Positions 15,740-24,087 of a stretch of 64,000 nt of DNA are shown here, in pieces. Numbering within the stretch: the first letter of the stretch is position 1; each line of letters opens with the position of its first letter. This DNA is from Micavibrio sp. (GTDB lineage Bacteria > Pseudomonadota > Alphaproteobacteria > Micavibrionales > Micavibrionaceae), in NCBI GenBank assembly GCA_021604545.1, contig BQJE01000001.1, positions 479,444 through 543,443 on the forward strand, read 5' to 3'. A program made the translations under genes and the position numbers. The notes under the pieces were generated by a model. The model did not search any database and was not told where the DNA came from. It worked only from the letters and a program-made list of their open reading frames with translations.

Positions 15740-17155
15740 TTAGTTTTCTTTTACCGCTTTTTCTTCGGCAGGCGCCGGATCATTTGCCGGTTTGGGCGTA
15801 GGGTTGGCGCTTTTGTTATAAAGAGATAAGCCGTTCAGAAGATCAAGCGCACGAGAGAGTTGGTAATCCTGTGGTTTTTCTTCCTCTTCCTCTTCTTTAC
15901 TGTCTTTTTTGTCTTTCGGTTTGTTGTCGTTGGCGGCTTTCTCTTTTGTCTTTTCTTTGTTCTTGTCTTTATCAAGGGCGCCGCGCAAGTCAGATTCATG
16001 CATGCGGTTGGAGCCAATTGTTTCGAGAGTGGCCTGCTCAACAAAGATATCAGGCTCGATCCCTTTGGCTTGAATGGAGCGGCCCGACGGCGTGTAATAA
16101 CGCGCTGTGGTTAGGCGGACGGCGCCATGGCCGGGCATCGGGATAACAGTCTGAACGGAGCCTTTACCGAAAGATTTTGTTCCAAGGATGATAGCGCGTT
16201 TATGATCTTGCAGCGCACCGGAGACAATTTCGGAGGCCGAGGCTGATCCGCCATTAACCAAAACAACAACCGGTAGGCCATCAGCCAGATCGCCCGGTGT
16301 GGCGTTGTCGCGTTTTGTATCATTTTCATTGCGTCCGCGTGTTGAAACGATCTCGCCCTTATCGAGAAAGACATCGGAAACCAGAATAGCCTGATCAAGC
16401 AGGCCGCCGGGGTTGTTGCGCAAGTCCAGAACGTAGCCAACGATATTGTCGCCAATCTCTTTTTTGATATCGGCAATGGCTTTTTTGACGCCTGGCTCGG
16501 AGTTTTGGCTGAAGGTTGTGATGCGGATATAACCGGCATTGCCTTCAACACGATGACGGACAGATTGTATCTGAATGATGTCACGGATGATGGTGACGTT
16601 AATTGGGCCTTCGGTGCCCTCGCGGCGTATTTCAAGGGTAATCTCTGCCCCCACTTTGCCGCGCATTTTATCAACGGCTTCACCTAGAGACAGGCCTAAG
16701 ACCGGCTCCTCATCTATCTGTGTGATGTAATCTCCTGCCTGCACGCCTGCATGGAAAGCGGGTGTATCATCAATAGGAGAAACGACTTTAACAAAACCAT
16801 TTTCCATCGTGACCTCAATGCCGAGCCCGCCAAATTCTCCCCTGGTCTGGACCTGCATTTCTTTGAAGCGGTCTGCGTTAAGGTAGGCGGAATGTGGATC
16901 AAGACTTGTCAGCATACCGTTGATTGAAGTTTCAACTAGCTCCTTGTCATCGACTTCCTCGACATATTGGGCGCGGACCCGTTCGAATACATCGCCGAAC
17001 AAATTCAGATGCCGGTAGGTTTCACTGTAACTATCAGTGCCGCTTGGTTGCTCACCGGCTGTTCTGGGCGCTTCCTGTGCTGTGGATTGATAAAGATAAG
17101 AGCTGCCGAAAAAGAGAAAGGCGCTGATGATAAAGCCGAAGAAAAACGTTCTCAT
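15740..17155 (-). CDS. ctpA: Carboxyl-terminal processing protease (S41A)
   Basis: A periplasmic S41A serine protease of 471 residues. It has a signal or anchor (residues 3-23), an N-terminal CtpA region (LNLFGDVFERVRAQYVEEV), a PDZ domain (GIEVTMENGFVKVVSPIDDT, GVQAGDYITQIDEEPV), and the catalytic Ser-Lys dyad: Ser within NGGSASASEIVSGALQDH and Lys within ILGTKSFGKGSVQT. The C-terminal ~100 residues are unusually Lys/Glu-rich (KDKNKEKTKEK, then a run of Glu). It forms part of the rsfS-rlmH-envC-ctpA series, and probably trims cell-wall enzymes near EnvC. Confidence 0.95.
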   Translation of the reverse strand: MRTFFFGFIISAFLFFGSSYLYQSTAQEAPRTAGEQPSGTDSYSETYRHLNLFGDVFERVRAQYVEEVDDKELVETSINGMLTSLDPHSAYLNADRFKEMQVQTRGEFGGLGIEVTMENGFVKVVSPIDDTPAFHAGVQAGDYITQIDEEPVLGLSLGEAVDKMRGKVGAEITLEIRREGTEGPINVTIIRDIIQIQSVRHRVEGNAGYIRITTFSQNSEPGVKKAIADIKKEIGDNIVGYVLDLRNNPGGLLDQAILVSDVFLDKGEIVSTRGRNENDTKRDNATPGDLADGLPVVVLVNGGSASASEIVSGALQDHKRAIILGTKSFGKGSVQTVIPMPGHGAVRLTTARYYTPSGRSIQAKGIEPDIFVEQATLETIGSNRMHESDLRGALDKDKNKEKTKEKAANDNKPKDKKDSKEEEEEEKPQDYQLSRALDLLNGLSLYNKSANPTPKPANDPAPAEEKAVKEN

Positions 17156-17184
17156 GAAATTTTTGATCCTTTTATATTTTTAAA

Positions 17185-18357
17185 CTAACTCAGATTGGCG
17201 AATTTTCGAGCCGGGTTCACTGGCTTTCCGTTCAGACGTAATTCGTAATATAGCGAGGGCGATCCCCCGGATTTGTTTTGCAGCGACCCCAGAGGTTCTC
17301 CGGCGCTGACGCTGTGGCCCACCACTGTATCAATTTTTTTCAATCCTGCAATAAGGCTATGATAGCCATTTGTATGTTCAAGGATAATTAATTGGCCATA
17401 ACGCTTGAACGGGCCGGTAAAGCGCACAACGCCCCCCATGGGAGCAACCACTATAGCACCGCTGCGGCCTTCGATTTCCAGGCCTTTGCTGGGGGCCCCA
17501 AAGGTGTCTGGCTCATCATAAGATGTACGGATCATGCCGGAGATGGGCAATTGTGGCTGACCGGGCTTGGGAACAGGGGTTTTGTAGGCGCGCTTGATCG
17601 GTTTGGCCGCACTGGCTGTACGAGCCTGTTGCTGGCGCTTTCTGTCCTTTTCCAGTTTTTCCACCAGATCCTGTAGGTTTTTGGCCTGAGCAGAAATTTT
17701 CTGGACCTCTTTTTCACGTTCCTTGTAATTTTGATTGGTTTGCTCGAACAGCTTTTCGCGGCGGCCAACCAGGCCGGAGAGCTTTGTGTGCTCCTCGTGC
17801 AGAGAATCAGCGGTTTCCAGCGCTTTTCTGCGGTCCTGCTCAAGTTTTTCGGAAATTCTGTCGAGGTCTTCGAGTTTTTGTTTCAGGCTTTCAGCATGTT
17901 CATGCAGGGCCGGAATGATGTTTCCCATGAGCAAGGCGCTTTGTGCTGTCTTGTAAGGCGCTTCGGGGCGGGCGAGGAGGGCTTCTGGTGGGACACGCTC
18001 GATGCGCTCTAATGCAAGGATCAGGCTGGCGATCTTGCTGCGGTCTTCTCCCAGCGAGTTTTGGATGGAACGTTGCTCGTGTTCGAGAGCATCAATTGTG
18101 CCTTCAAGATTCTGTAGTTCCTTTTCGTTGGTTTGTACCGAGCGGGCGACTTTAACGAGCCTGTCGCGCGTTTTGCCGAGCTGGGTTTCAATGGTTTTAA
18201 CTTCTTTTTCCAGCTTCTTTTTATCTGTTTTGCGTTGCTTGAGTTGCTGCTCTATTGAACCAACGACTTTGGCTTTGCTTTGCGGTATGGGAGGTGCTTC
18301 CGCCTGAGCAGAAGAAAACGGTAGAGCCATCAGGAGAAGAACCAGAATACGAAGCAT
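17185..18357 (-). CDS. envC: Murein hydrolase activator EnvC-like (M23 domain)
   Basis: A signal peptide (cleavage near residue 20, SSAQAEAPP) is followed by a long coiled coil (residues ~30-245, heptads such as KKLEKEVKTIETQLGKTRDRL) and a C-terminal LytM/M23 domain (SKGLEIEGRSGAIVVAPMGG, FKRYGQLIILEHTNGYHSLI, SLYYELRLNGKPVNPARKF). The HxxxD/HxH zinc residues of active M23 peptidases are replaced (KGLEIEG; YYELR), the mark of a degenerate amidase activator such as EnvC. It therefore probably activates amidases at the division septum. Confidence 0.9.
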   Translation of the reverse strand: MLRILVLLLMALPFSSAQAEAPPIPQSKAKVVGSIEQQLKQRKTDKKKLEKEVKTIETQLGKTRDRLVKVARSVQTNEKELQNLEGTIDALEHEQRSIQNSLGEDRSKIASLILALERIERVPPEALLARPEAPYKTAQSALLMGNIIPALHEHAESLKQKLEDLDRISEKLEQDRRKALETADSLHEEHTKLSGLVGRREKLFEQTNQNYKEREKEVQKISAQAKNLQDLVEKLEKDRKRQQQARTASAAKPIKRAYKTPVPKPGQPQLPISGMIRTSYDEPDTFGAPSKGLEIEGRSGAIVVAPMGGVVRFTGPFKRYGQLIILEHTNGYHSLIAGLKKIDTVVGHSVSAGEPLGSLQNKSGGSPSLYYELRLNGKPVNPARKFANLS

Positions 18358-18364
18358 GAAAATA

Positions 18365-18823
18365 CTATTCCCTGTGGTAAGGGTGCCCTTTGAGAATTTG
18401 CTGTGCTCTGTAAACTTGCTCTAAAAGCATGACGCGTGCAAGCAGATGCGGCCATGTTTGTTGCCCAAAGCTGAGGAGAAGATTGGCGCGATCTCGGACT
18501 TCATCGGTCACGCCGTCGGCACCGCCGAGAATGAACTGGATATAACGTTCGCCTGAGGTTTTAAGACTCTCAAGGGTTTGAGCAAAATCCAGGCTTTTGA
18601 GGCCGCCGCCGCGCTCATCCAGAACGATGATGAAAGCATCATCTTTGAGGAGGGTAAGGATCCTACGTGCTTCATCATCCTGCGTATTGTCAGAATCTTT
18701 GTACTTGCTTTCAATTTCGTGGATGGTAAGGGGCCACTGAATACGCTTTTGGTATTCTTCGGCGAGATCGTGAAGAGGGCCCTTCTTCAGACGCCCAACG
18801 GCAATGAGGTCAATTTTTTTCAT
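18365..18823 (-). CDS. rlmH: 23S rRNA (pseudouridine1915-N3)-methyltransferase
   Basis: A SPOUT-class methyltransferase of 152 residues modifying pseudouridine 1915 in helix 69 of 23S rRNA. Landmarks: IDLIAVGRLKKGPLHDLAEEYQKRI at the start, LDERGGGLKSLDFAQTLE, IQFILGGADGVTDEV (SAM-binding knot) and SFGQQTWPHLLARVMLLEQVYRAQQILKGHPYHRE at the C-terminus. It starts 37 bp after the rsfS stop and ends 7 bp before envC, in the conserved rsfS-rlmH pair. Confidence 0.95.
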   Translation of the reverse strand: MKKIDLIAVGRLKKGPLHDLAEEYQKRIQWPLTIHEIESKYKDSDNTQDDEARRILTLLKDDAFIIVLDERGGGLKSLDFAQTLESLKTSGERYIQFILGGADGVTDEVRDRANLLLSFGQQTWPHLLARVMLLEQVYRAQQILKGHPYHRE

Positions 18824-18860
18824 ATGCTCCGTGTCTTTAATCAGAACATGAAATTACACC

Positions 18861-19247
18861 CTAGGCCGGTATCTGTCCACCAACCTCTTGGTAAGGCTGA
18901 TGCGTGCACCACATTTTTTCCATGTTGTAGAAACCGCGCACTTCAGGGCGGAAGATGTGGATGATGATATCACCGGCATCAATCACAACCCAGTCAGATT
19001 GGGCGACGCCTTCAAGCTTGATATTTTTCACACCTTTTGATGACAGCTTGTCTTTGAGCCTGTCAGCAAGGGCGCGTACATGTCTTGAAGATGTTCCGGA
19101 TGCGATGATCATGTAATCGGCCAGAGCCGTATTATCATGGAGATCGATGGTGATGATATCCAACGCTTTGTCTGCGTCCAAGGACTGCTCGATAAGCGTT
19201 TTAAGTTTGTCTGGGCTGGTTGGCCCCTTGGTTTCATGGGTTAAGAT
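18861..19247 (-). CDS. rsfS: Ribosomal silencing factor RsfS, apparent AUC start
   Basis: RsfS (RsfA/Iojap family) binds uL14 and blocks 30S-50S joining when nutrients are short. Family blocks are clear: DKALDIITIDLHDNTALADY, MIIASGTSSRHVRALADRL, GVAQSDWVVIDAGDIIIHIF, EKMW. A TTG at 19181 gives a truncated protein with no Shine-Dalgarno, lacking the usual N-terminal helix. That helix (LKTLIEQSL) is encoded in frame upstream, where the only initiator candidate before the in-frame stop at 19262-19260 is ATC at 19247-19245, seven bases after AAGGAGG. I place the start there (129 codons including stop). The family call is firm; the start codon is inferred. Confidence 0.85.
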   Translation of the reverse strand: MLTHETKGPTSPDKLKTLIEQSLDADKALDIITIDLHDNTALADYMIIASGTSSRHVRALADRLKDKLSSKGVKNIKLEGVAQSDWVVIDAGDIIIHIFRPEVRGFYNMEKMWCTHQPYQEVGGQIPA

Positions 19248-19282
19248 GGTGGCACCTCCTTATGTTGGCGTTGAATGGGCAC

Positions 19283-19309
19283 AAAAAAACCCGAACCGTT
19301 AGGTTCAGG
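19283..19309 (-). terminator. Rho-independent terminator upstream of rsfS
   Basis: On the minus strand CCTGAACC-TAAC-GGTTCGGG forms an 8-bp stem with one U-G pair, followed by seven T. It lies 36 bp before the proposed rsfS start, so read-through would be required for promoters upstream of it to reach rsfS. Confidence 0.82.
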
Positions 19310-19420
19310 CGTTTCATACCCCGTTTGACCGGATTTTCTGCTCTCGGGAAAAGCCCAGGTTCTATTCAATTATGAACCCTCGCTTCCTGTTTGATAGGTC
19401 GTTTTTAATATCAAACTCAT
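19283..19420 (-). ncRNA. Candidate leader/attenuator or small RNA upstream of rsfS
   Basis: Between nadD and rsfS a consensus promoter (19427-19455) is followed ~138 nt later by an intrinsic terminator (19283-19309). The intervening RNA folds locally: GTTTGATA/TATCAAAC (19416-19409 with 19396-19389) and GGTTC/GAACC. A 16-codon ORF (ATG 19420 to TAA 19370) begins right at the predicted transcript start. It may be a stand-alone sRNA or an attenuated leader of the rsfS operon. I match it to no known RNA family. Confidence 0.6.
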
Positions 19421-19426
19421 ACCTCT

Positions 19427-19455
19427 ATTATATTTTGTTTTGGGCGCGCTGGCAA
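19427..19455 (-). promoter_or_regulatory. Strong sigma70 promoter upstream of the rsfS leader
   Basis: TTGCCA (19455-19450) and a perfect TATAAT (19432-19427) are separated by 17 bp on the minus strand. Predicted start is near 19420. It is the best-looking promoter noticed in the window. Confidence 0.78.
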
Positions 19456-19512
19456 CTGTGACGCGCGGAAATCTGCGGATTTTATGGGGCGCGGTGCAGT
19501 AAGTGCCTGTAT

Positions 19513-20127
19513 TTAGGTGCTTTTATCACGCAATTCGGTTGAGGAAATGTCGACCATTTTTTTCTGCAAAAGCCAGTATGTGAGGCCCGAATCAAGCGGA
19601 AAACGGCCGCCTTTATCAACGACAATATGGCGTTGTCCGGCTTGCATTTTTGCCGGAGAGTTGCGTACGAGCGATGTGGCGGGGCTGCGGGTTAGGTGCG
19701 CCATAGGGATTTCCGTCAGAAGATCGCGCCAGTTGTTCCATTCGTGAAAGCTGTGAACATTATCCATGCCCATGATCCAGACGAAATCGGTTTTGGAAAA
19801 ACGGGATTTGAGGGCCTTGATGCTATGGTAGGTTAGGGTCGTGCCAAGTTCTTTTTCAAGATCAGTCACCAGAATTTTGGGATGGGTGATCAGCTCTCTC
19901 GACATCTCCATACGCTCTTCGATGGGGAGGGGGACGACGTCGCCTTTGAGCGGGTTTTGCGGCGTGACCAGCCACCAGATGGCATCGAGTTGCAGGCTGT
20001 TTAAAACGGCAAGAGATATATGGACATGGCCTTTGTGTGGTGGGTTAAACGAACCACCGAGGAGGCCAACACGCATATTGTTCCAGCGTGGGGTATTACG
20101 AATATGTGGGGGCGTGAATAGGGTCAT
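19513..20127 (-). CDS. nadD: Nicotinate-nucleotide adenylyltransferase
   Basis: NadD converts nicotinate mononucleotide plus ATP to deamido-NAD. The nucleotidyltransferase motif GGSFNPPHKGHVHIS (with HxGH) starts near residue 24. Further motifs are WWLVTPQNPLK, FVWIMGMDNVHSFHEWNNW and the C-terminal ISSTELRD (ISST/S-R signature). An upstream ATG gives 17 residues before the first strand (MRVGLLGGSF); a start at the internal Met18 (20076) is equally possible. The gene lies 12 bp after proA and before the rsfS leader. Confidence 0.92.
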   Translation of the reverse strand: MTLFTPPHIRNTPRWNNMRVGLLGGSFNPPHKGHVHISLAVLNSLQLDAIWWLVTPQNPLKGDVVPLPIEERMEMSRELITHPKILVTDLEKELGTTLTYHSIKALKSRFSKTDFVWIMGMDNVHSFHEWNNWRDLLTEIPMAHLTRSPATSLVRNSPAKMQAGQRHIVVDKGGRFPLDSGLTYWLLQKKMVDISSTELRDKST

Positions 20128-20139
20128 AAGATCGTTATA

Positions 20140-21420
20140 TCACGGACGGGTCTGGCCTTCACCATGGACGATATATTTATAGGTGCATAATTGCTCTAAG
20201 CCCACAGGGCCGCGGGCGTGCATCTTGCCAGTGGCAATGCCAATTTCCGCACCCATGCCGAATTCCCCGCCATCAGCAAACTGGGTCGAGGCATTGTGCA
20301 TGGTGATGCCGCTATCGACATTTTTGAGGAAATACTGAACGTCCTTAGCATCTTCGGCGAGAATGCTGTCGGTGTGATGCGAGCCGTTGGTGTTGATGTG
20401 ATTGACGGCTTCTTCGACATTACTGACGATGGCGCAGCTTAATTTGGCATCGAGATATTCGGTGTGCCAGTCCTCGGATTTTGCTTCACCGATGCGCCTA
20501 TCGAGATTTTGTACCATTTTATCGCCAACGATTTCACAACCGGCATCAAGGAGATCGGCCAATACGTTTTTGGCAAGATCCTGATCGAGGTCTTTGTCAA
20601 TGAGTAGCGTTTCAACGGCGCCACAAATGCCGGTGCGTCGCATTTTGGCATTGAGTGTGACCTGGCGTGCGATTTCAGGCTTCACACTGGGGTGAATATA
20701 AATGTGGCAGAGGCCCTCGAGATGGCCAAAGACCGGCATGCGGGCTTCGTTCATCACGCGCTCAATCAGGCTGTGGCCGCCGCGCGGGATCATGACATCA
20801 ATGTATTGATGGGCAGCCAGCATAGCGCCGACGGCTTCGCGGTCGGCGATTGGTATCATAGAGACGCAGGCCTCGGGTAGGTTGTGGTCTTGTAAGGTGG
20901 ATTGAATGATGTTGTGCAGGGCGAGTGAGCTGTGCAGACTTTCGGAGCCACCACGCAGAATGACGGCGTTGCGGGACTTCAGGCAAAGCGCGGCTGCGTC
21001 TATTGTTACATTGGGGCGTGATTCATAAATCATACCTAGGACACCAATGGGAACGGAAACACGTTCAATGCGCAGTCCGTTGGGACGCATGGTCTCCCAA
21101 AGCTGACGGCCGACAGGGTCGTCCAGGTCGATAATGGTTTCAACGCCTGTGGCCATGGCTTCGATGCGGTCTTCATTGAGCATCAATCGGTCGGTCATGG
21201 CCTTGTTCAGCCCGCGCTGTTCGGCGGCGGCCATATCTTTTTGATTGGCGGCGATAATGCCATCAGCGTTGCCGCGCAGGTTTTTTGCGATTGAGGAGAG
21301 GAGCTCGTTGATTTCTTTGGAGGTCGTCTGGTTTAAAATGCGGCTGGCGGCTTTGGTATCCTGACCAAGTTGGCTGACAATTTGGTCGGGTGATAAAGAG
21401 GTAAGCGCTTCGGTCATCAT
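20140..21420 (-). CDS. proA: Gamma-glutamyl phosphate reductase
   Basis: The second proline-synthesis enzyme, reducing glutamyl-5-phosphate with NADPH. The 426-residue protein shows the aldehyde-dehydrogenase-like fold: RIERVSVPIGVLGMIYESRPNVT, AVILRGGSESLHSS, MIPRGGHSLI, the catalytic Cys in AKMRRTGICGAVETLL, and the C-terminal FGMGAEIGIATGKMHARGPVGLEQLCTYKY. Normally next to proB; here proB is ~18 kb away beside obgE on the same strand. Confidence 0.96.
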   Translation of the reverse strand: MMTEALTSLSPDQIVSQLGQDTKAASRILNQTTSKEINELLSSIAKNLRGNADGIIAANQKDMAAAEQRGLNKAMTDRLMLNEDRIEAMATGVETIIDLDDPVGRQLWETMRPNGLRIERVSVPIGVLGMIYESRPNVTIDAAALCLKSRNAVILRGGSESLHSSLALHNIIQSTLQDHNLPEACVSMIPIADREAVGAMLAAHQYIDVMIPRGGHSLIERVMNEARMPVFGHLEGLCHIYIHPSVKPEIARQVTLNAKMRRTGICGAVETLLIDKDLDQDLAKNVLADLLDAGCEIVGDKMVQNLDRRIGEAKSEDWHTEYLDAKLSCAIVSNVEEAVNHINTNGSHHTDSILAEDAKDVQYFLKNVDSGITMHNASTQFADGGEFGMGAEIGIATGKMHARGPVGLEQLCTYKYIVHGEGQTRP

Positions 21421-21438
21421 ACGCTCCTGGCGTGAACT

Positions 21439-21930
21439 CTAGTGCATCTGTGTAGACAAACCCTTGATCGATTGCTCGACCAGTTTTTCGCTCGTTTTTT
21501 TGTCAAGCTTGTCTGTTATAATTTCGGTGGCAGCTTTCATTGCCAAATCGGCGGCATAACTTTGAATTTCGTGAATCGCTGATTGTTCCATGCGCTTTAT
21601 ACGCTCTTTTATTTGTGCTTCGCGGCGCTCAAGGCTCTTTGCTAAATCAGCCTCAGCCTGTTTGCGGCTGGCTTCCGCGCCGGTTCTTGCATCGGCAATA
21701 ATTTTCTCAGCATCTTGTATGGCATCACGGTGTTTGCGTTGGTATTGAGCCAGCAGTTCCTGTGCCTCAATGCGCAGGCTTTCAGATGTTTGCAGCTCTT
21801 TTTGTATATCAGCAATGCGGCCATCGAGGGCGCTTAGCAACGCATCCTTACCAAAGCTCCAGAGGATTCCTAAAAATGCGAGGAAGGAAATAACAAGCCA
21901 TGTGTGTTCGTCTGATAAAAATTCCATCAC
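21439..21930 (-). CDS. atpF: ATP synthase F0 subunit b
   Basis: A peripheral-stalk subunit of 163 residues: one N-terminal membrane helix (residues ~10-30, WLVISFLAFLGILWSFG) and a long hydrophilic helix (IADIQKELQTSESLRIEAQELLAQYQRKHRDA and onward). It overlaps the b' gene by four bases (ATGA) and ends the F0 cluster before proA. Confidence 0.92.
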   Translation of the reverse strand: MMEFLSDEHTWLVISFLAFLGILWSFGKDALLSALDGRIADIQKELQTSESLRIEAQELLAQYQRKHRDAIQDAEKIIADARTGAEASRKQAEADLAKSLERREAQIKERIKRMEQSAIHEIQSYAADLAMKAATEIITDKLDKKTSEKLVEQSIKGLSTQMH

Positions 21931-22565
21931 GCTGCTCTCTTGTTGTTCTTGTGAAGGGATTCAATAACTGTCTTGGCCTGGTTGATGTCGGTTGAGATGC
22001 CAACGATTTTTTCAGCGGCCTGTGAGGCGATTTCAGCGGCAATTGTGCTCATTTCCTCAAAGGCGTCTGCCTTGGCCTTTTCGATTTCAGCTTCGGCGGC
22101 CTTTATTTCTTTGGAAGAGCGTTCGTAGAAAGCCTGAAAATCTTTGCTCGATTTGTCTTTAACTTTCTTTTCAACGTCGGCGAAGAGGTCCGAGGCCTCC
22201 GTCCGCGCTTTGTCGAGAGCCTCATCATAGGCACGGTGGGCCTCTTCTGCTTCTTCCCGCAGTTTTTCTGCCGTATCGAGATCGCTTTGAATGTGATCTC
22301 TGCGGTTTTCCAGCACGCTCGATATTTCCGGCAGAGTCTTTCTGGCGAAAAAGATATACATGACGCCAAAAATAACCGCCAGCCAGAATATCTGGGTTGG
22401 GAAGAAGGTTGGGTCGAATTGTGGCAACCCGCCTTTGGCGTGTTCTTCGGCTGCGTGATGCGCATCCTCAACCAGACCATGCGCATCTTCTACTGCGAAA
22501 GCCTGTGAGGCAAGCAGTATAGAGGAGCCGTAAGCGGCTAAAGCTGTTTTAAACAGCGTTCGCAT
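21927..22565 (-). CDS. atpG: ATP synthase F0 subunit b'
   Basis: The second b-type stalk subunit, as in alphaproteobacteria and phototrophs with split b/b'. The 212-residue product has an N-terminal hydrophobic signal-like stretch (residues 5-25, ending ASQAFAVED), a membrane helix (FFPTQIFWLAVIFGVMYIFFA, about 55-75), and a long charged helix. The extended N-terminus with a predicted signal peptide is common in the alphaproteobacterial b' family. It starts right after atpE and overlaps atpF. Confidence 0.9.
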   Translation of the reverse strand: MRTLFKTALAAYGSSILLASQAFAVEDAHGLVEDAHHAAEEHAKGGLPQFDPTFFPTQIFWLAVIFGVMYIFFARKTLPEISSVLENRRDHIQSDLDTAEKLREEAEEAHRAYDEALDKARTEASDLFADVEKKVKDKSSKDFQAFYERSSKEIKAAEAEIEKAKADAFEEMSTIAAEIASQAAEKIVGISTDINQAKTVIESLHKNNKRAA

Positions 22566-22793
22566 TTACAGCACAAAAATAATGATCAGTGAGATCAGCA
22601 GAGAGAAAATCGCCAAAGCTTCTGTCAAAGCAAAAGTCAGGAAGAATTTTTTCTCAAGAATTGGTTGCGCGCTTGGGTTACGACCAACAGCTGTGTTGTA
22701 TGAGGCGAACAGAATACCAAGCCCAACGCCAACACCGGCAACAGGGATCAGGGCGATCGCACCGGCGATCAATTTTGCAGCTTCTAGTTCCAT
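22566..22793 (-). CDS. atpE: ATP synthase F0 subunit c
   Basis: A 75-residue two-helix proteolipid. Helix 1 carries the glycine repeat (GAIALIPVAGVGVGLGILFASY), the polar loop reads AVGRNPSAQ, and helix 2 holds the ion-binding Glu in FALTEALAIFSLLI. No Gln occurs at the usual Na-binding position of helix 1, so a proton-driven ring is expected. Confidence 0.95.
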   Translation of the reverse strand: MELEAAKLIAGAIALIPVAGVGVGLGILFASYNTAVGRNPSAQPILEKKFFLTFALTEALAIFSLLISLIIIFVL

Positions 22794-22842
22794 TTACTTT
22801 TTCCTTTTCTCTTCAGTGGTTAATTGTGGGCATCCTATAGAT

Positions 22843-23589
22843 TTAGTGTCCAATTTCAATAGTATCTTTTAGGTAAATACAGCATAAAATCGTGAAAACA
22901 TAAGCCTGTAGGAAGGCGATTAGCAATTCGAAGGTAATCATGACGGTGTTGAAGGCCGCCGGGAACAAGCCAGCGATGATGCCAGCGGCACCCAGGCTCA
23001 TCGCTCCGGCACTGAAGCCCGCAAAAACCTTGAGCATAATGTGGCCGGCCATCATATTGGCAAACAGACGCACAGACAGGGTTACAGGTCGCACCAGGAA
23101 GGACATTATTTCAATTGGAATAATTAGCGGTAGCAGCCAGGCCGGTACGTCTGGGGGTAAAAACAGGCTAAAGAAATGCGTGCCGTGCCGGAAAATGCCG
23201 ATGACCATGACCATCAGGAAGATCATAAGCGCCAAAGCGCCGGTTACAATGAGGTGGCTGGTATATGTAAATGAATAGGGGATCAGGCCGAGCATGTTGC
23301 CCAGCAGCACCATCATGAAGATAGTAAAAATCAGCGGGAAATATTCACGGCCCTTGGAGCCTATATTCTCGCGGATCATATCGGCAATGAACTGATAGAC
23401 GATTTCTGAAGACATCTGCATACGATCTGGCACCAGCGATTTGCGGCGCATCGAAACGCTGAGGAATGTAATGGAGGTCACGGCGGCAATGGTCATCCAA
23501 AGGGCGGAATTTGTGAAAGAAAGGTCAATACCGCCAACCTCGAAAGGTATGATCGGCTGGATTACAAACTGGTGGATCGGGTCTGCCAT
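22843..23589 (-). CDS. atpB: ATP synthase F0 subunit a
   Basis: Stator subunit a of 248 residues with five to six membrane helices. The essential Arg lies in VTLSVRLFANMMAGHIML, and the C-terminal helix has the ELLIAFLQAYVFTILCCIYL motif. An AAGGAAG ribosome-binding site seven bases before the ATG is part of the palindromic element just upstream (23592-23692). Confidence 0.96.
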   Translation of the reverse strand: MADPIHQFVIQPIIPFEVGGIDLSFTNSALWMTIAAVTSITFLSVSMRRKSLVPDRMQMSSEIVYQFIADMIRENIGSKGREYFPLIFTIFMMVLLGNMLGLIPYSFTYTSHLIVTGALALMIFLMVMVIGIFRHGTHFFSLFLPPDVPAWLLPLIIPIEIMSFLVRPVTLSVRLFANMMAGHIMLKVFAGFSAGAMSLGAAGIIAGLFPAAFNTVMITFELLIAFLQAYVFTILCCIYLKDTIEIGH

Positions 23590-23591
23590 AT

Positions 23592-23692
23592 ACTCACTTC
23601 CTTTTGCCTTTGCACAGCGTTGCTTCGCTCCTAAGGTAACTAACCGTACCTGTCGTCGCTCGCGCCTTGTGCAAAAGCAAAATCAAGCGACT
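23592..23692 (-). repeat. SD-bearing palindromic element, copy 2
   Basis: Arms CACTTCCTTTTGCCTTTGCA and TGCAAAAGCAAAATCAAGCG are inverts with few mismatches; an inner AGGTA/TACCT stem is present. On the minus strand its edge reads AAGGAAGTGAGTATATG, so the atpB Shine-Dalgarno is inside the stem. It fills the atpI-atpB gap. Confidence 0.78.
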
Positions 23693-23699
23693 ATATTCT

Positions 23700-24044
23700 T
23701 CAATCTTCGTCTTCAGGCGCGTTTTTAGCGTCTTTTTGCGCTTTATGCAACTCCGAATATCCAACAGAAGTGCCAATATTTTGCGTGGTGCGGTAAACAT
23801 TCACAAAGGCGGTGACAATACCCAGCAGCAACATCGGGATAAATATCCAGTTTGTGCCCAGCCAGTGGTCCAGCCCGAAGCCAATCAGCCCGCCGCCAGC
23901 GATGCAGCCGACCAGTTCAGCCCCCGCTCTGGCTCCATTGCTCATGTTGTTGGCGTTTTCTTCAGCGGCCGCGTCTTCGGCGGATGTGTCCGGGCCGCGG
24001 GCTTTGTCGATTTTGTCTTCGAGGTTGTTGAGGTCGGAGTTCAT
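23700..24044 (-). CDS. atpI: ATP synthase-associated protein AtpI
   Basis: A 114-residue protein preceding atpB, with two membrane helices (GAELVGCIAGGGLIGFGLDHWLG, about residues 38-60, and WIFIPMLLLGIVTAFVNVYR, about 64-84) typical of AtpI, a c-ring assembly or Mg-import helper. The charged N-terminal ~35 residues and acidic tail are variable regions. It probably starts the F0 operon. Confidence 0.88.
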   Translation of the reverse strand: MNSDLNNLEDKIDKARGPDTSAEDAAAEENANNMSNGARAGAELVGCIAGGGLIGFGLDHWLGTNWIFIPMLLLGIVTAFVNVYRTTQNIGTSVGYSELHKAQKDAKNAPEDED

Positions 24045-24087
24045 AGGCTAATTTTAATGGGTTTGACCGCGAATGCACGCGAATGTT

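Noticed and set aside
19179..19181. TTG at 19181 as the rsfS start codon
   Set aside because: No Shine-Dalgarno is near it, and it would delete the conserved N-terminal helix that is encoded in frame just upstream.
19370..19420. Annotating the 16-codon ORF in the rsfS leader as a gene
   Set aside because: Too short and without a separable ribosome-binding site; kept only as part of the leader description.
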